Below, in pieces: positions 10,745-19,489 of a DNA stretch of 64,000 nucleotides. The stretch's first letter is position 1. Every line of letters starts with the position of its first letter. Made by a program: the position numbers and the translations under genes. Source of the stretch: Paracoccaceae bacterium (GTDB lineage Bacteria > Pseudomonadota > Alphaproteobacteria > Rhodobacterales > Rhodobacteraceae); assembly GCA_022448245.1 (NCBI GenBank), contig JAKVCO010000014.1, positions 26,085 to 90,084 on the forward strand, in the 5' to 3' direction. The notes below the pieces were generated by a model. That model ran no database searches, was not told the origin of the DNA, and saw only the letters and a program-made list of their open reading frames with translations.

Positions 10745-11581
10745 TCAGTTGTTCCCCACCACGTGAGGAGACGTCATCGCCGTGATGTCGTTGTTCTCAG
10801 GCTGCGGGAAGGTTCGCCACTCCTTCGCGTCGCCACGACACAGAATAGCCTCAAAGCCTTGGGCCCAGCTGTCGTCGGTGATCTGAACCTCTGGCGGGCA
10901 GTAGCGCAGGGTCAGACCGCAACGGCGCCGCGCACTCGCATTAGGCAAAGACCCATGGACGAGCATGTCATCGTGCAGCGACACCTGCTCGGCCTTGAGG
11001 GTGTTCGTGAAAGGATCACCGAGCACGTCTACGCCAGCGGTTTCCTGGTGGAAGACGGCCTTGCCCCCTTCGATCGCGCGGACATCAAAGGCGCCTTTCT
11101 CATGGGTACTTGGAATGAAACGCATGGCCGAATTTTCGGCGTCCGCATCGTCCATCGCAAGCCATAACGTGAACGTGCGCGCGGGCGACAGCTTCCAGAA
11201 AGAGGCATCTTGGTGCCAAGGTTCAGCCTTGGGATCATTGGGCCTTTTGGATAGGATTGCCGAGGCCCAGCACAAAAAGTTAGGGCCCAGAAATTCCTCC
11301 ACCATATCGAGAATGCACGGATCCGTCGCGATGTCGTAGAGCCCCGACAGCCGCGCTTGATAACAGTTGATCCCGTAGGCCCCGCCTTCGCCCATGTCGC
11401 GCATCAGCCCATCGGCATAGGCGCGAAATTCAGCAATTTCATCTACTGAGAAGACATCAAAAGGCTGCACAAAACCCAAGGAATTATACCCCTTGACCTG
11501 GGAGGGAGAGAGACGCTTTGGCGCTTGGTTCACGACGGGCGCAAAGGAAAGACTGAGGGGTAACTGGAGAGTATCAGACAT
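10745..11581 (-). CDS. Phytanoyl-CoA dioxygenase (PhyH) family protein
   Basis: 278-residue predicted Fe(II)/2-oxoglutarate oxygenase. WHQDASFWKL gives the His-x-Asp pair around residue 125. VHGSLPNASARRRCGLT gives the distal His and a basic stretch that could hold the 2-oxoglutarate Arg. FTLWLAMDDADAENSAMRFIPSTH is the typical core strand. It is the first gene of the minus-strand operon, divergent from the AraC-type regulator pseudogene, and its stop abuts the MBL gene. It is intact. It differs clearly from the PhyH proteins at 7432 and 15938, so it is not a recent duplicate. Confidence 0.86.
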   Translation of the reverse strand: MSDTLQLPLSLSFAPVVNQAPKRLSPSQVKGYNSLGFVQPFDVFSVDEIAEFRAYADGLMRDMGEGGAYGINCYQARLSGLYDIATDPCILDMVEEFLGPNFLCWASAILSKRPNDPKAEPWHQDASFWKLSPARTFTLWLAMDDADAENSAMRFIPSTHEKGAFDVRAIEGGKAVFHQETAGVDVLGDPFTNTLKAEQVSLHDDMLVHGSLPNASARRRCGLTLRYCPPEVQITDDSWAQGFEAILCRGDAKEWRTFPQPENNDITAMTSPHVVGNN

Positions 11582-11643
11582 GACTCGTTCAATGCTTTTT
11601 CGTTACGATACTGCCTGTTTTTGGCGCATAGCAGCGCTGCCAT

Positions 11644-11672
11644 TTGACGTATTATTGTACTATTTTGATATT
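11644..11672 (+). promoter_or_regulatory. Candidate sigma-70-type promoter for the AraC-type gene
   Basis: TTGACG (11644-11649), a 17-base spacer and GATATT (11667-11672) lie in the AT-rich gap between the divergent PhyH and AraC-type genes. The spacing is ideal and the -35 box matches five of six positions. Transcription would begin only a few bases before the GTG at 11684. Confidence 0.4.
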
Positions 11673-11683
11673 TCTCTGCGGCA

Positions 11684-12553
11684 GTGACGCAAGAGTTTGC
11701 TAATCTTGCGCCAGGTTAACCGAGAGATATAAACTCGCCTCCTACCTCAAAGAGGATGAGACCTTTCACTACACCAGAAAGGCTCTCTCCAAACGCTTCC
11801 CGGCGCTGGCCCATGACCATGATTACTTCGAGGTTTTCATCGTTATCCGGGGGCGCACCGCGCATTGGATCAACGGGGTGATGCAGAACCTTCACCAAGG
11901 TCAGTTGGTCTTTGTGCGCCCCTCCGACGCCCACGCGTTCAAGGCCGCTCGAGAGGGCTGCGAGATCATCAACGTCATGTTCCGGAAGGAGACGGTCGCC
12001 CACCTCGTGTCGCGCTATCACGACACCCTCGCAGGCCGCCTGTTCGATGCGCCAGGCCCCCTGCCCGAGCTCCATACCTTGGAGCCTCGGCAGTTTGAGC
12101 GTGCACTCGCTGTGGCCACGCAGTTCCAAACCGCAGACCGCGCGCTTGCCCGGATCGAGGAATTCCTACTAGTGCTTGCAAACCGCGTGGCCTCGCCCGA
12201 GCGTCAGATCGTGATCTCGGGGCCCGGATGGTTCTCTGCGGCCTGTTCCGCAGTACAGCACGTCGAGGTCTTCGCGCAAGGCGCCCCGGGCTTCATCGAG
12301 GCGGCCGGACGTTCGCACGAGCACGTCTGCCGGACCTGCAAGAAGATGCTAGGCATTACCCCAACGGAATACCCGCATGGACCACGCTGCCCGGCTCTTG
12401 AGAACAGAAGACACCAACATCGAGAAAGTGGCCAGTATCTGCGGTTTCGAAAACACGAGCTACTTTTACCGCCTTTTCGCGCGCCAGTTCGGGGCCACCG
12501 CCAAACGCTACCGGTCCACACACAAACGCGACCCCTTCGCCGCGATGGACTAG
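11684..12553 (+). pseudogene. AraC-family transcriptional regulator with cupin sensor domain, frameshifted
   Basis: The N-terminal half is a cupin-type ligand domain (HDHDYFEVFIVIRG, FVRPSDAHAF) and the C-terminal half an AraC helix-turn-helix domain. The frame shifts near 12370, after LGITPTEY. The true continuation in another frame is MDHAARLLRTEDTNIEKVA then ICGFENTSYFYRLFARQFG, the second HTH with its usual signature. The likely GTG start at 11684 needs another shift near 11716 to reach LTERYKLASYLKEDE. It is divergent from the PhyH-MBL-importer operon and was presumably its regulator. Its stop overlaps the stop of the convergent DMT gene (CTAG, 12550-12553). Confidence 0.82.
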
Positions 12554-13419
12554 CCGCGCAGCCGCCAGATGATCAGCCCCGCCGCGCAGATCACGAAGGC
12601 CCCAATGATCGTGGCCAGATCGGGCACATTGCCAAACACGATCCAGCCCGCGAGGCTCAGATAGATCACGAAAGAATAGCCGAAGGGCATGAGCGTTGAA
12701 GCACCCGCATAGGCGTGGGCCCGCGTCAGGGCCTCGTGCCCTGCCCAAGCAAAGGCGCCAATCGCGAAGAGAAGAATCCAACCCAACGTGGTCTCGGGGT
12801 TCTCCCAGAAGATGTAGCCAGCGGGCGCAAGGACCGCGGTGCCGAGAACGCCGGTGTAAAACTGCATGAGACCGGGCCGCACCTGCCCCGTGAGCATGCG
12901 CGTGAGCACAGCGTAGAGAGACATGGCCGTCGCCGGATAGAGCATCAACAGCGCGTAGAGGTTCACGTCATCATCGAAGGGCCGCACGATGATAAGGACG
13001 CCTGCGAAGCCAAAGATGATCGCGCCTAGGTGACCGATGCCGATGCGCTCTCCCAGAATGAGCCAGCCCAGAAGGCACGTGATGACAGGCGCAAGGTAAA
13101 GGATCGCCGCCGTGACCGAGAGCGGCAACTGCCCCAGCGCGTGGAAGTTCACCACCGTGGCCGAGATCAGGCAGAAGGCACGGAACCCCACCAGCGCATG
13201 GGTGCGCCACGGAAGCGAGGCGCAGGGAACCCGCCCGATATCCACGCCTGTGATGGCAAGGTGCACCGCATAACGCATGAAGGCGAGCTGGAGAACAGCG
13301 AGGCCCGCACCGCTTAACCACTTTGTCGACGTATCTACGAAGGCGAACAGCAAGTTCGCCAACAATATCAACGCGATGGCGTGTCCCAGCCGCGCAGTGG
13401 GCGCGGCAGTATCAGCCAT
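12550..13419 (-). CDS. DMT-superfamily permease (EamA domains)
   Basis: 289-residue inner-membrane protein with about ten hydrophobic segments and two EamA repeats, the drug/metabolite-transporter arrangement. Characteristic stretches are LANLLFAFVDTSTKWL at the start and LYLAPVITCLLGWLILGE at the end of the first repeat. The ATG at 13419 overlaps the last codons of the upstream dehydrogenase (stop at 13412) and is preferred over in-frame starts further upstream that would lie inside that gene. Coupling to the dehydrogenase suggests export or import of a sugar-acid metabolite; the substrate cannot be read from the sequence. Confidence 0.85.
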   Translation of the reverse strand: MADTAAPTARLGHAIALILLANLLFAFVDTSTKWLSGAGLAVLQLAFMRYAVHLAITGVDIGRVPCASLPWRTHALVGFRAFCLISATVVNFHALGQLPLSVTAAILYLAPVITCLLGWLILGERIGIGHLGAIIFGFAGVLIIVRPFDDDVNLYALLMLYPATAMSLYAVLTRMLTGQVRPGLMQFYTGVLGTAVLAPAGYIFWENPETTLGWILLFAIGAFAWAGHEALTRAHAYAGASTLMPFGYSFVIYLSLAGWIVFGNVPDLATIIGAFVICAAGLIIWRLRG

Positions 13420-14302
13420 GCCCCATCTTCTTGGCGTAATGATCGATGATCTGCGGCACCATCGCCTCGGCAAGGCCGCTATCGCGCGCCTCTTCAAGCA
13501 TGGCGAGCCCTGCGGGCGCCATGATCGACGGCGCACCGGCGTCTTGCGTCATGCGGTTGTAGTAGCCCACATCCTTGGCGGCATTCTTGATCGAAAAGGC
13601 GAGCTTGGTGGGATCGCCGTCCACCGCATAGGCCTTCATGAAATCAAAAAAGCCGTTGCCCACGGGGCCTGCTGCGATGACGTCATAGACTTGGCTCCGC
13701 TCCACACCGGCCTTGTCAGCGGTCACGAAGGCCTCCGCAAAGAGGTTGGCCATAGACTGTGCCACGAAGTTGTTGATGAGCTTGATGACATGCCCGTTGC
13801 CCAGCTTGCCGAGGTGGAACACGTTCTCGCCCACAGCTTCGAGCACAGGCTTGGCTTTCGCAAAGGCGGCTTCGTCGCCTGCGCACATGAGGTTCAGCTT
13901 GCCTTCGCGCGCATGGGAGGGTGTCCGCCCGATCGGCGCATCGAGGTAGGTGGCGCCCGTCGCCGCCACCTCATCGCCCAGTGTGATCGTGGACGCTGGC
14001 AGCGACGTGCCGAAATCGATGACGATCTTCCCATCTGAAAGGCCCGCAATCACGCCGTCATCACCGCGCATGCGGCTTTCAACATGGTCCGACGTGCCCA
14101 TGCAAATCATGATGATGTCGGAGGCCTCGGCGAGCTCCTTCGGGCTCTGCGCTTCAGTGGCGCCGCGCGCGATGGCCTTGTCGAGCTCGGTCCGGTCGCG
14201 GTTGCCGAGAACCGTGAGGGAATACCCTTCATCCTGAAACCGCGACACCATGGCGCCTCCCATAAGACCAAGGCCGATGAAGCCGATATGAGGTTTGGAC
14301 AT
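13412..14302 (-). CDS. Beta-hydroxyacid dehydrogenase (3-hydroxyisobutyrate / tartronate-semialdehyde reductase type)
   Basis: 296-residue NAD(P)-dependent cytoplasmic enzyme. The N-terminal Rossmann motif is GFIGLGLMGGAM. The substrate-binding region is PIGRTPSHAREG, where most relatives read PVSGG. The catalytic Lys sits in GNGHVIKLINN near residue 170. The family reduces tartronate semialdehyde or oxidises 3-hydroxy acids such as threonate and 3-hydroxyisobutyrate. In this sugar-acid locus, reduction of an aldehyde made by aldol cleavage is plausible but not shown. It is followed in overlap by the DMT permease; a 136-bp gap with a small GCCTGC/GCAGGC hairpin (14410-14430) separates it from the dehydratase upstream. 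Confidence 0.85.
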   Translation of the reverse strand: MSKPHIGFIGLGLMGGAMVSRFQDEGYSLTVLGNRDRTELDKAIARGATEAQSPKELAEASDIIMICMGTSDHVESRMRGDDGVIAGLSDGKIVIDFGTSLPASTITLGDEVAATGATYLDAPIGRTPSHAREGKLNLMCAGDEAAFAKAKPVLEAVGENVFHLGKLGNGHVIKLINNFVAQSMANLFAEAFVTADKAGVERSQVYDVIAAGPVGNGFFDFMKAYAVDGDPTKLAFSIKNAAKDVGYYNRMTQDAGAPSIMAPAGLAMLEEARDSGLAEAMVPQIIDHYAKKMGHG

Positions 14303-14438
14303 GGGAACTCCTTCTGGGCCGTCTGAGAATATGCTGCGGCCATGAAGTCCGCGGGTAATGGGTCGCTTGCGCCATCATGGACGCCGAACGAGAAATTTCT
14401 AGCGCATTTGCCTGCAGATTCGAGGCAGGCGAGCCGAG

Positions 14439-15938
14439 CTACATCGTGGCGCCAATCTGCCAAGGAACGAACTCGTAGTCGCCCAGCCCCTGTGCCTCGG
14501 ATTTCGAGGGCTCGCCAGAGGCGACGCGCAAAATCATCTCATACATTTCACGGCCCATGGCCTCGATGCTGATACCCTCAGTGAGAACGCGGCCTGCATC
14601 GACGTCCATATCCTCAGACATCCGGCGCGCCATCTCGCTATTGGTGGCGATCTTGATGGTGGGCGCGGGTTTGGAGCCGAAGGCTGATCCGCGCCCGGTG
14701 GTGAAGCACACGATCTGGCAGCCGCCTGCGATCTGGCCCGTGACTGAGGCCGGATCGTAGCCAGGCGTATCCATGAAGGTGAAACCGGGCGCGGTGACCT
14801 GTTCGGCATAGCGGTAGACGGCCGTGAGCGGCGACGTCCCACCCTTGGCAGCTGCGCCCAGCGATTTCTCAAGGATCGTCGTCAGCCCGCCTGCTTTGTT
14901 ACCGGGAGACGGGTTATTATCCATCGAGCCCTTGTTGCGGGCGGTGTAATCCTCCCACCAGCGGATCAGATCGATGAGCTTCTCACCTGTCTTCTGGTCA
15001 GCCGCCCGTGCAGCGAGAAGGTGTTCTGCGCCGTAGATCTCCGGCGTTTCGGCCAGCACGCCCGTAGCCCCCTGCCCGGCGAGCAAGTCGCAGGCATGCC
15101 CGAGCGCCGGGTTCGCCGTGATGCCAGACCACCCGTCTGAGCCCCCGCATTGCAGCGCGACCTTGAGGGCGGACACCGGGCAAGGCTCCCGCTTGGCCTC
15201 ATTGGCGACGGGCAGCATGGTCTCGATCCGGCGAATACCGACCTCCACCGTCTTCCTAAGGCCCGCCATGTTCTGAATGTTGAGCGCTTCAAAGGTAGGC
15301 CCGCGCTTCAGGCCGTAGGCTTCGAGCAGCCAATCCACCTGGTTCATCTCGCACCCGAGACCAAGGAGCAGCACAGCCGCATGGTTCGGGTGGCGCGCAT
15401 AGCCCCACATGACGCGCTGGAGGGCCTCGAACCCCTCCCCGTCGCCGCCCATGCCGCAGCCGGTCCCGTGCACGAAAGCGACGACGCCGTCGACGTTGGG
15501 GTAATTGGCCATAACCTCAGGAGTAAAGTGATCCGCGATCATCCGCGCGGCGGTGGCCGAGCAGTTCACCGAGGTGACGATGGCGATGTAATTGCGCGTG
15601 CCCACCTGCCCGTTCTCGCGCTTGTAGCCCATGAAGGTATCGGGCGCGGTCTCGGGCGCGGAGCGCAGGTTCGTGCCGAATTCATACTCGCCTTCCACGT
15701 TGCGGAAATCGACGTTGTGCGTGTGGACGTGGTCCCCGGGAGCGATGTCGGCGGATGCATAGCCGATGACCTGAGCGAATTTCCGCAGCGGTGCGCCTTG
15801 GCTCACCGCCTCGCGGGCGAACTTATGCCCGGGCGGGATCGCATCGCGCAGCACGACGCCGTCAGCCTCAGTGCCGGCTTCCAGCCGCGCGCGGGCGACG
15901 CGGACGTTGTCTGCGGGGTTCAGTAGGAGTGTTTCCAT
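14439..15938 (-). CDS. Altronate dehydratase family (UxaA/GarD type) sugar-acid dehydratase
   Basis: 499 residues, the full length of UxaA-type enzymes, which dehydrate altronate, galactarate or related sugar acids to 2-keto-3-deoxy acids. The N-terminal SAF domain (ETLLLNPADNVRV, DAIPPGHKFA) is followed by the dehydratase domain with GYKRENGQVGTRNY, HGTGCGMGGDGE, LGLGCEMNQ and CGGSDGWSGITANP. The start at ATG 15938 shares one base with the stop of the PhyH gene (TGATG), which indicates coupled translation and excludes the longer frame reaching 16034. The exact substrate is uncertain; an aldarate or hexonate fits the TRAP-linked operon. Confidence 0.88.
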   Translation of the reverse strand: METLLLNPADNVRVARARLEAGTEADGVVLRDAIPPGHKFAREAVSQGAPLRKFAQVIGYASADIAPGDHVHTHNVDFRNVEGEYEFGTNLRSAPETAPDTFMGYKRENGQVGTRNYIAIVTSVNCSATAARMIADHFTPEVMANYPNVDGVVAFVHGTGCGMGGDGEGFEALQRVMWGYARHPNHAAVLLLGLGCEMNQVDWLLEAYGLKRGPTFEALNIQNMAGLRKTVEVGIRRIETMLPVANEAKREPCPVSALKVALQCGGSDGWSGITANPALGHACDLLAGQGATGVLAETPEIYGAEHLLAARAADQKTGEKLIDLIRWWEDYTARNKGSMDNNPSPGNKAGGLTTILEKSLGAAAKGGTSPLTAVYRYAEQVTAPGFTFMDTPGYDPASVTGQIAGGCQIVCFTTGRGSAFGSKPAPTIKIATNSEMARRMSEDMDVDAGRVLTEGISIEAMGREMYEMILRVASGEPSKSEAQGLGDYEFVPWQIGATM

Positions 15939-16885
15939 CAGGCGCAGTAGGGTCCCGAAGTTGGCCAGCGGTGCTGGGGAATATGGGCAGAGTTGGCGAG
16001 CGTCGTGCGTGTCTCTTCCCACATGCTCTGCCACACGCGCCAGTCTTTGAGCTCGGTCTCAGGTGCCGCGCGCGAGCGGGCCACAAAGCTCGGGAACTGA
16101 TCGCGGCCCGTGCTTTGGCCGGTGACGTTGTAGCGAAGATCAAAGGACCAGCGGTAGCCGTCCGATTTATTCGACAATGACGCGTGCGGCGTCATCGGAT
16201 GAAAGATCACCGCGCCGCCTGCCTTCACGGGGCACGGCGTCGCCTGCCGCTTGGGGAGATGATGGTCGCGAATGCCCGTCTGCCCAAGCGAGCAATGCGG
16301 GATCAGTTCCTCCTGAATACCCGGCATCACTTGTAGACAGCCGTTCTCAACGGTCGCGTCCGTGATCGCGAGCCAGACCGTCACCATCTGCGTGTTGTCT
16401 GCCGTCTCCAGCGTCACACCCTTATCTTGATGCCAATCCGTGGAGATGATGTGCGCGCGGTCTTCGTTTGCATCCACATTCCGCTCCGGCGGCTTGATGC
16501 GCACGTGCTGGATGGGGTTTGAGGTCAGCTCCGGGCCCAGAAGGCTTTCCGCGATATCGAGGATGCGCGGGTGCGTGGCCATGGAAAAGACAGCCGGCCC
16601 GAAGTGGAATGGCGTCTCCTCACTGATGCCAGCATGGGGCAGCGAGATATCGAGAGGCTGATACCAGTCAAAGCCCCCGCGATAGGCCACGTCGAGCTTG
16701 TCCCAGAACCCCATGCCCGGCGTCGGTGCAGGCACCTTCCCCCCTTCGTGCCACTGAGCATAAAGCTCATCCATCTTGGCGGCATACTCAGCGCGGATGG
16801 CCTCGAGCGTCTTCGTGTCGATGACGTCCTCAAGGACGAGGTAGCCTTCCGTGTTGAAACGCTCGATCTCGGCAGCTGAGAGCAT
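15938..16885 (-). CDS. Phytanoyl-CoA dioxygenase (PhyH) family protein coupled to the dehydratase
   Basis: 315-residue predicted Fe(II)/2-oxoglutarate oxygenase. The triad is visible as STDWHQDKG (His-x-Asp near residue 153) and TPHASLSN (distal His); YRWSFDLRYN carries a candidate 2-oxoglutarate-binding Arg. It sits 64 bp after the TRAP large subunit in the same direction, and its stop overlaps the dehydratase start by one base. That placement implies a step in the same pathway, for example oxidative removal of a substituent from an imported sugar acid. This is inference; no substrate is known. The three PhyH proteins in the window share little beyond the triad. Confidence 0.86.
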   Translation of the reverse strand: MLSAAEIERFNTEGYLVLEDVIDTKTLEAIRAEYAAKMDELYAQWHEGGKVPAPTPGMGFWDKLDVAYRGGFDWYQPLDISLPHAGISEETPFHFGPAVFSMATHPRILDIAESLLGPELTSNPIQHVRIKPPERNVDANEDRAHIISTDWHQDKGVTLETADNTQMVTVWLAITDATVENGCLQVMPGIQEELIPHCSLGQTGIRDHHLPKRQATPCPVKAGGAVIFHPMTPHASLSNKSDGYRWSFDLRYNVTGQSTGRDQFPSFVARSRAAPETELKDWRVWQSMWEETRTTLANSAHIPQHRWPTSGPYCA

Positions 16886-16931
16886 GGCGATTGTCCTTCC
16901 GTTCGATGCGCGGATGCATTTCAGGTGGGAA

Positions 16932-16949
16932 GGCCCGGCGGGCCGGGCC
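16932..16949. terminator. GC hairpin just after dctM
   Basis: GGCCCGGC / GCCGGGCC, an 8-bp perfect stem with a two-base loop, directly follows the dctM stop (16950). It has no T-tract, so it would act as a partial terminator or 3' stabiliser between the TRAP genes and the PhyH-dehydratase pair. Confidence 0.4.
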
Positions 16950-18629
16950 CTACAAGAGTAGTGTCACGATATTTGGCCAAATGAGAAGTACCGACAGCGC
17001 CAGAAGCTGCACACCGATAAACGGCAGGAAGCCTTTGAAAATGTCCGTGAGCGAGATGTGCGGCGGGGCCACAGACTTCAGATAGAAGGCCGCGGGCCCG
17101 AACGGCGGGCTGAGGAACGAGACCTGCATGTTCATACAGAAAACCACACCGAACCAGATCGCCACGTGCTGCGATTCGAGCTGGCCGATGAAGCCGATCT
17201 CTTCGATGGGTAGACGGCGAACGATGGGCAGGAACACCGGAATGATGAGGAGGACGATCCCCACCCAGTCCATGAACGCGCCCATGAAGAGCAGGATCAG
17301 CATCATCACGAGGATAACCGACATCGTGGGCATCTCGGACCCCACGATGAGGTTCGCGATGTAGCTCGGCCCGCCCGCAAGCGTGTAGGCGCCGGCGAGT
17401 GCGGCCGCACCGATCGTCACCCAGATGATCGTGCCCGTGGAGCGCAATGTGCGCATGAGCGAGTCCCAAAGCAGCCCGACCGAGGCTTCCCCACGCATGA
17501 GCGCGATGATGAAGACCGCAAAGGCACCCATGCCCGCGGCTTCGGTGATCCCCGTAATACCGCCGTAGATGGAGCCCAGAACCACACCGATCACCACGAT
17601 GGGCGGGACGAGGCCTTTGCCGTGCTCCCAACCTTTCATCGTGCGCTCGCGGCCAAAGACCATGAAGGCCAGTACAAGACCGATGATGCCTGCGATGGCG
17701 ATGGGTAGCAGATCCTCAGGCTGACCGAGGAAGATGGGGTCCTCCCCCTCCTCCAGGATGTTTTGCCCGGTGACCGTGAAGTAGACCGCGCGCAGGAAGA
17801 GAAGCCCTGCGCCCCCCGCCACGAGAAGTGACAGGAAGCCGCCGAACATGCCCCGCTTTTGCGCGGCTGTCGGATCGTCTGGATGCGGTTCCGGCAGTGG
17901 TGCATCCTCGGGGCGCAGCTGCGTGCGGACGATGATGTAGATGATGATCATCGAGGCCAGCATGAAGCCGGGCACAAAGGCGCCGGTGAAAAGCGCTTTG
18001 ATCGACGTCTCCGTAATCAGGCCGTAGATAATTAGAACGATCGATGGCGGGATCATGGTGCCGAGAGAACCCGACGCACAGATCGTGCCGATAGCGAGGT
18101 TCTGGTTGTAGCCAAGCCGCAGCATCTGCGGCAGCGCGATAAGACCCAAAAGCACAACCTCGCCCCCGATGATGCCCGACATCGCGGCCATGATCACAGC
18201 CATGATGGAGGTCACGATGGCAATGCCACCGCGCGTCCGCGCCAGCCAGAAGTTCAGCGCGTTATACATCTCCTTGGCAATGCCAGAACGCTCCAAAAGG
18301 GCGGCCATAAAGATGAAAAGCGGGACCGAGATCAGAACGTATTCGGTCATCAGATCGAATATCTTCTGCGTTAATATGTAAAGCGGTCCAGTTCCCGGCC
18401 TCGCTGTAAGTAGGGTTTTGACGCCAGTCCAATCGCAATCTGACCATAGATAGCAGTTTGGATGGGCGAAGATTGCAGGCTCAAACTTCATGATAAGCAC
18501 AACGAGAGCCAAGACGGCTGAAGCTAGGCCAAGTGGCATCCCAATCGCCAAAAGCGCGATCAAACCTACCACGACCACGATTGAGATCGTGCTGATTTCT
18601 TCCATGGATTTAAGGAGTTCTAGTTCCAT
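16950..18629 (-). CDS. dctM: TRAP transporter large permease subunit (DctM family)
   Basis: Integral inner-membrane subunit that carries the sodium-coupled transport step of a TRAP importer. It is 559 residues, longer than the usual ~430, because a central segment with a charged loop (PEDAPLPEPHPDDPTAAQKRG) and extra helices separates the two halves; this long form is known in DctM relatives. Signature stretches include MPLGLASAVLALVV, SGIIGGEVVLLGLIALPQM and FMDWVGIVLLIIPVFLPI. Its ATG (18629) shares a base with the dctQ stop (TGATG). It works with the DctQ and DctP proteins upstream in the same operon. Confidence 0.92.
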   Translation of the reverse strand: MELELLKSMEEISTISIVVVVGLIALLAIGMPLGLASAVLALVVLIMKFEPAIFAHPNCYLWSDCDWTGVKTLLTARPGTGPLYILTQKIFDLMTEYVLISVPLFIFMAALLERSGIAKEMYNALNFWLARTRGGIAIVTSIMAVIMAAMSGIIGGEVVLLGLIALPQMLRLGYNQNLAIGTICASGSLGTMIPPSIVLIIYGLITETSIKALFTGAFVPGFMLASMIIIYIIVRTQLRPEDAPLPEPHPDDPTAAQKRGMFGGFLSLLVAGGAGLLFLRAVYFTVTGQNILEEGEDPIFLGQPEDLLPIAIAGIIGLVLAFMVFGRERTMKGWEHGKGLVPPIVVIGVVLGSIYGGITGITEAAGMGAFAVFIIALMRGEASVGLLWDSLMRTLRSTGTIIWVTIGAAALAGAYTLAGGPSYIANLIVGSEMPTMSVILVMMLILLFMGAFMDWVGIVLLIIPVFLPIVRRLPIEEIGFIGQLESQHVAIWFGVVFCMNMQVSFLSPPFGPAAFYLKSVAPPHISLTDIFKGFLPFIGVQLLALSVLLIWPNIVTLLL

Positions 18630-19474
18630 CAGTTCGACCCCACGCTTTTCTTGAGGGCCTCGATTTCGTCTTCATCGGGCTCATCAGTATGTTTATCGGG
18701 TTCTCGGTTCCAGTCTGCAAAGAGGTTCGCCACCGCCTGCGCAGCCACGAGAGCGATGACAATCAAAACCATGGGCTGGATCGTAGCCGGGATCGGCGGG
18801 TCGAAGGCGGTGCCAAACATCTCCCACCGGTAGAACTTGGTCAGAAAGACCTGCTTGTAGGAGCCAAAGATCAGACCGAAGGCAAATACCACGATCAGAA
18901 GGGTTGAGATCGTGTCGAATACCCGCTGCATCCAGCGTGGAACGACGTCGTAGAGGATGAAGATACGGATGTGGGAGCGCTGCTGCATGGCGTAGAAGCC
19001 CGAGCAGAGGAAGACAAAGCCCGCGATCCAGAGCGTTAGCTCGTTTGCCCAAAGCGTGGGCCGCTCGAGCGCGTAACGCAGAAAGACCTCGTAGAGCATG
19101 ACAGAGGTCATCGACAGAATCATGATCATCGTCGCGCGACCAACGAAGAGCGCCACGCGGTCCCATGGACGGTAGTCCTGAAACTCCATGGGTGCGATGC
19201 GCAAGTTCAGCGCGCCGAGAACGAAGATGATGGGCATCCCGATCAGCGCCGCCCAGTCGATCGCGTCCGCCTTTCCCCCAAAAAGCCCGCCCATGTTCGG
19301 CGTGACGTCCTTGTCGGCCGCCAGTGCCGTGATCTGGCCCAGAAGGCTCTCATTCGTGGGCGGGATGAGGTCGAGAATGAAGTTCGGGATGTGCCAGATC
19401 GTCCACCCCGCGCAAAGTATGAAGAGGAAGGGATACACCCATTCCATCAAACTGCCTGATTCATTTTCCTGCAT
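18629..19474 (-). CDS. dctQ: TRAP transporter small permease subunit (DctQ family)
   Basis: 281-residue membrane protein, longer than the common ~170-residue DctQ, with an N-terminal extension containing its own hydrophobic segment (MEWVYPFLFILCAGWTIW). The four-helix DctQ core follows: LYEVFLRYALERPTLWANEL and LWIAGFVFLCSGFYAMQQRSH carry the conserved motif. It joins the large subunit in the inner membrane. It lies 15 bp after the cycloisomerase gene and overlaps dctM by one base. The acidic C-terminal tail (DEPDEDEIEALKK) is cytoplasmic by prediction. Confidence 0.9.
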   Translation of the reverse strand: MQENESGSLMEWVYPFLFILCAGWTIWHIPNFILDLIPPTNESLLGQITALAADKDVTPNMGGLFGGKADAIDWAALIGMPIIFVLGALNLRIAPMEFQDYRPWDRVALFVGRATMIMILSMTSVMLYEVFLRYALERPTLWANELTLWIAGFVFLCSGFYAMQQRSHIRIFILYDVVPRWMQRVFDTISTLLIVVFAFGLIFGSYKQVFLTKFYRWEMFGTAFDPPIPATIQPMVLIVIALVAAQAVANLFADWNREPDKHTDEPDEDEIEALKKSVGSN

Positions 19475-19489
19475 GGCCCCTCCCCCGGT

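Noticed and set aside
15939..16034. Longer altronate-dehydratase start at 16034
   Set aside because: It lies wholly inside the PhyH gene. The ATG at 15938 with the TGATG overlap gives the normal N-terminus of the family.
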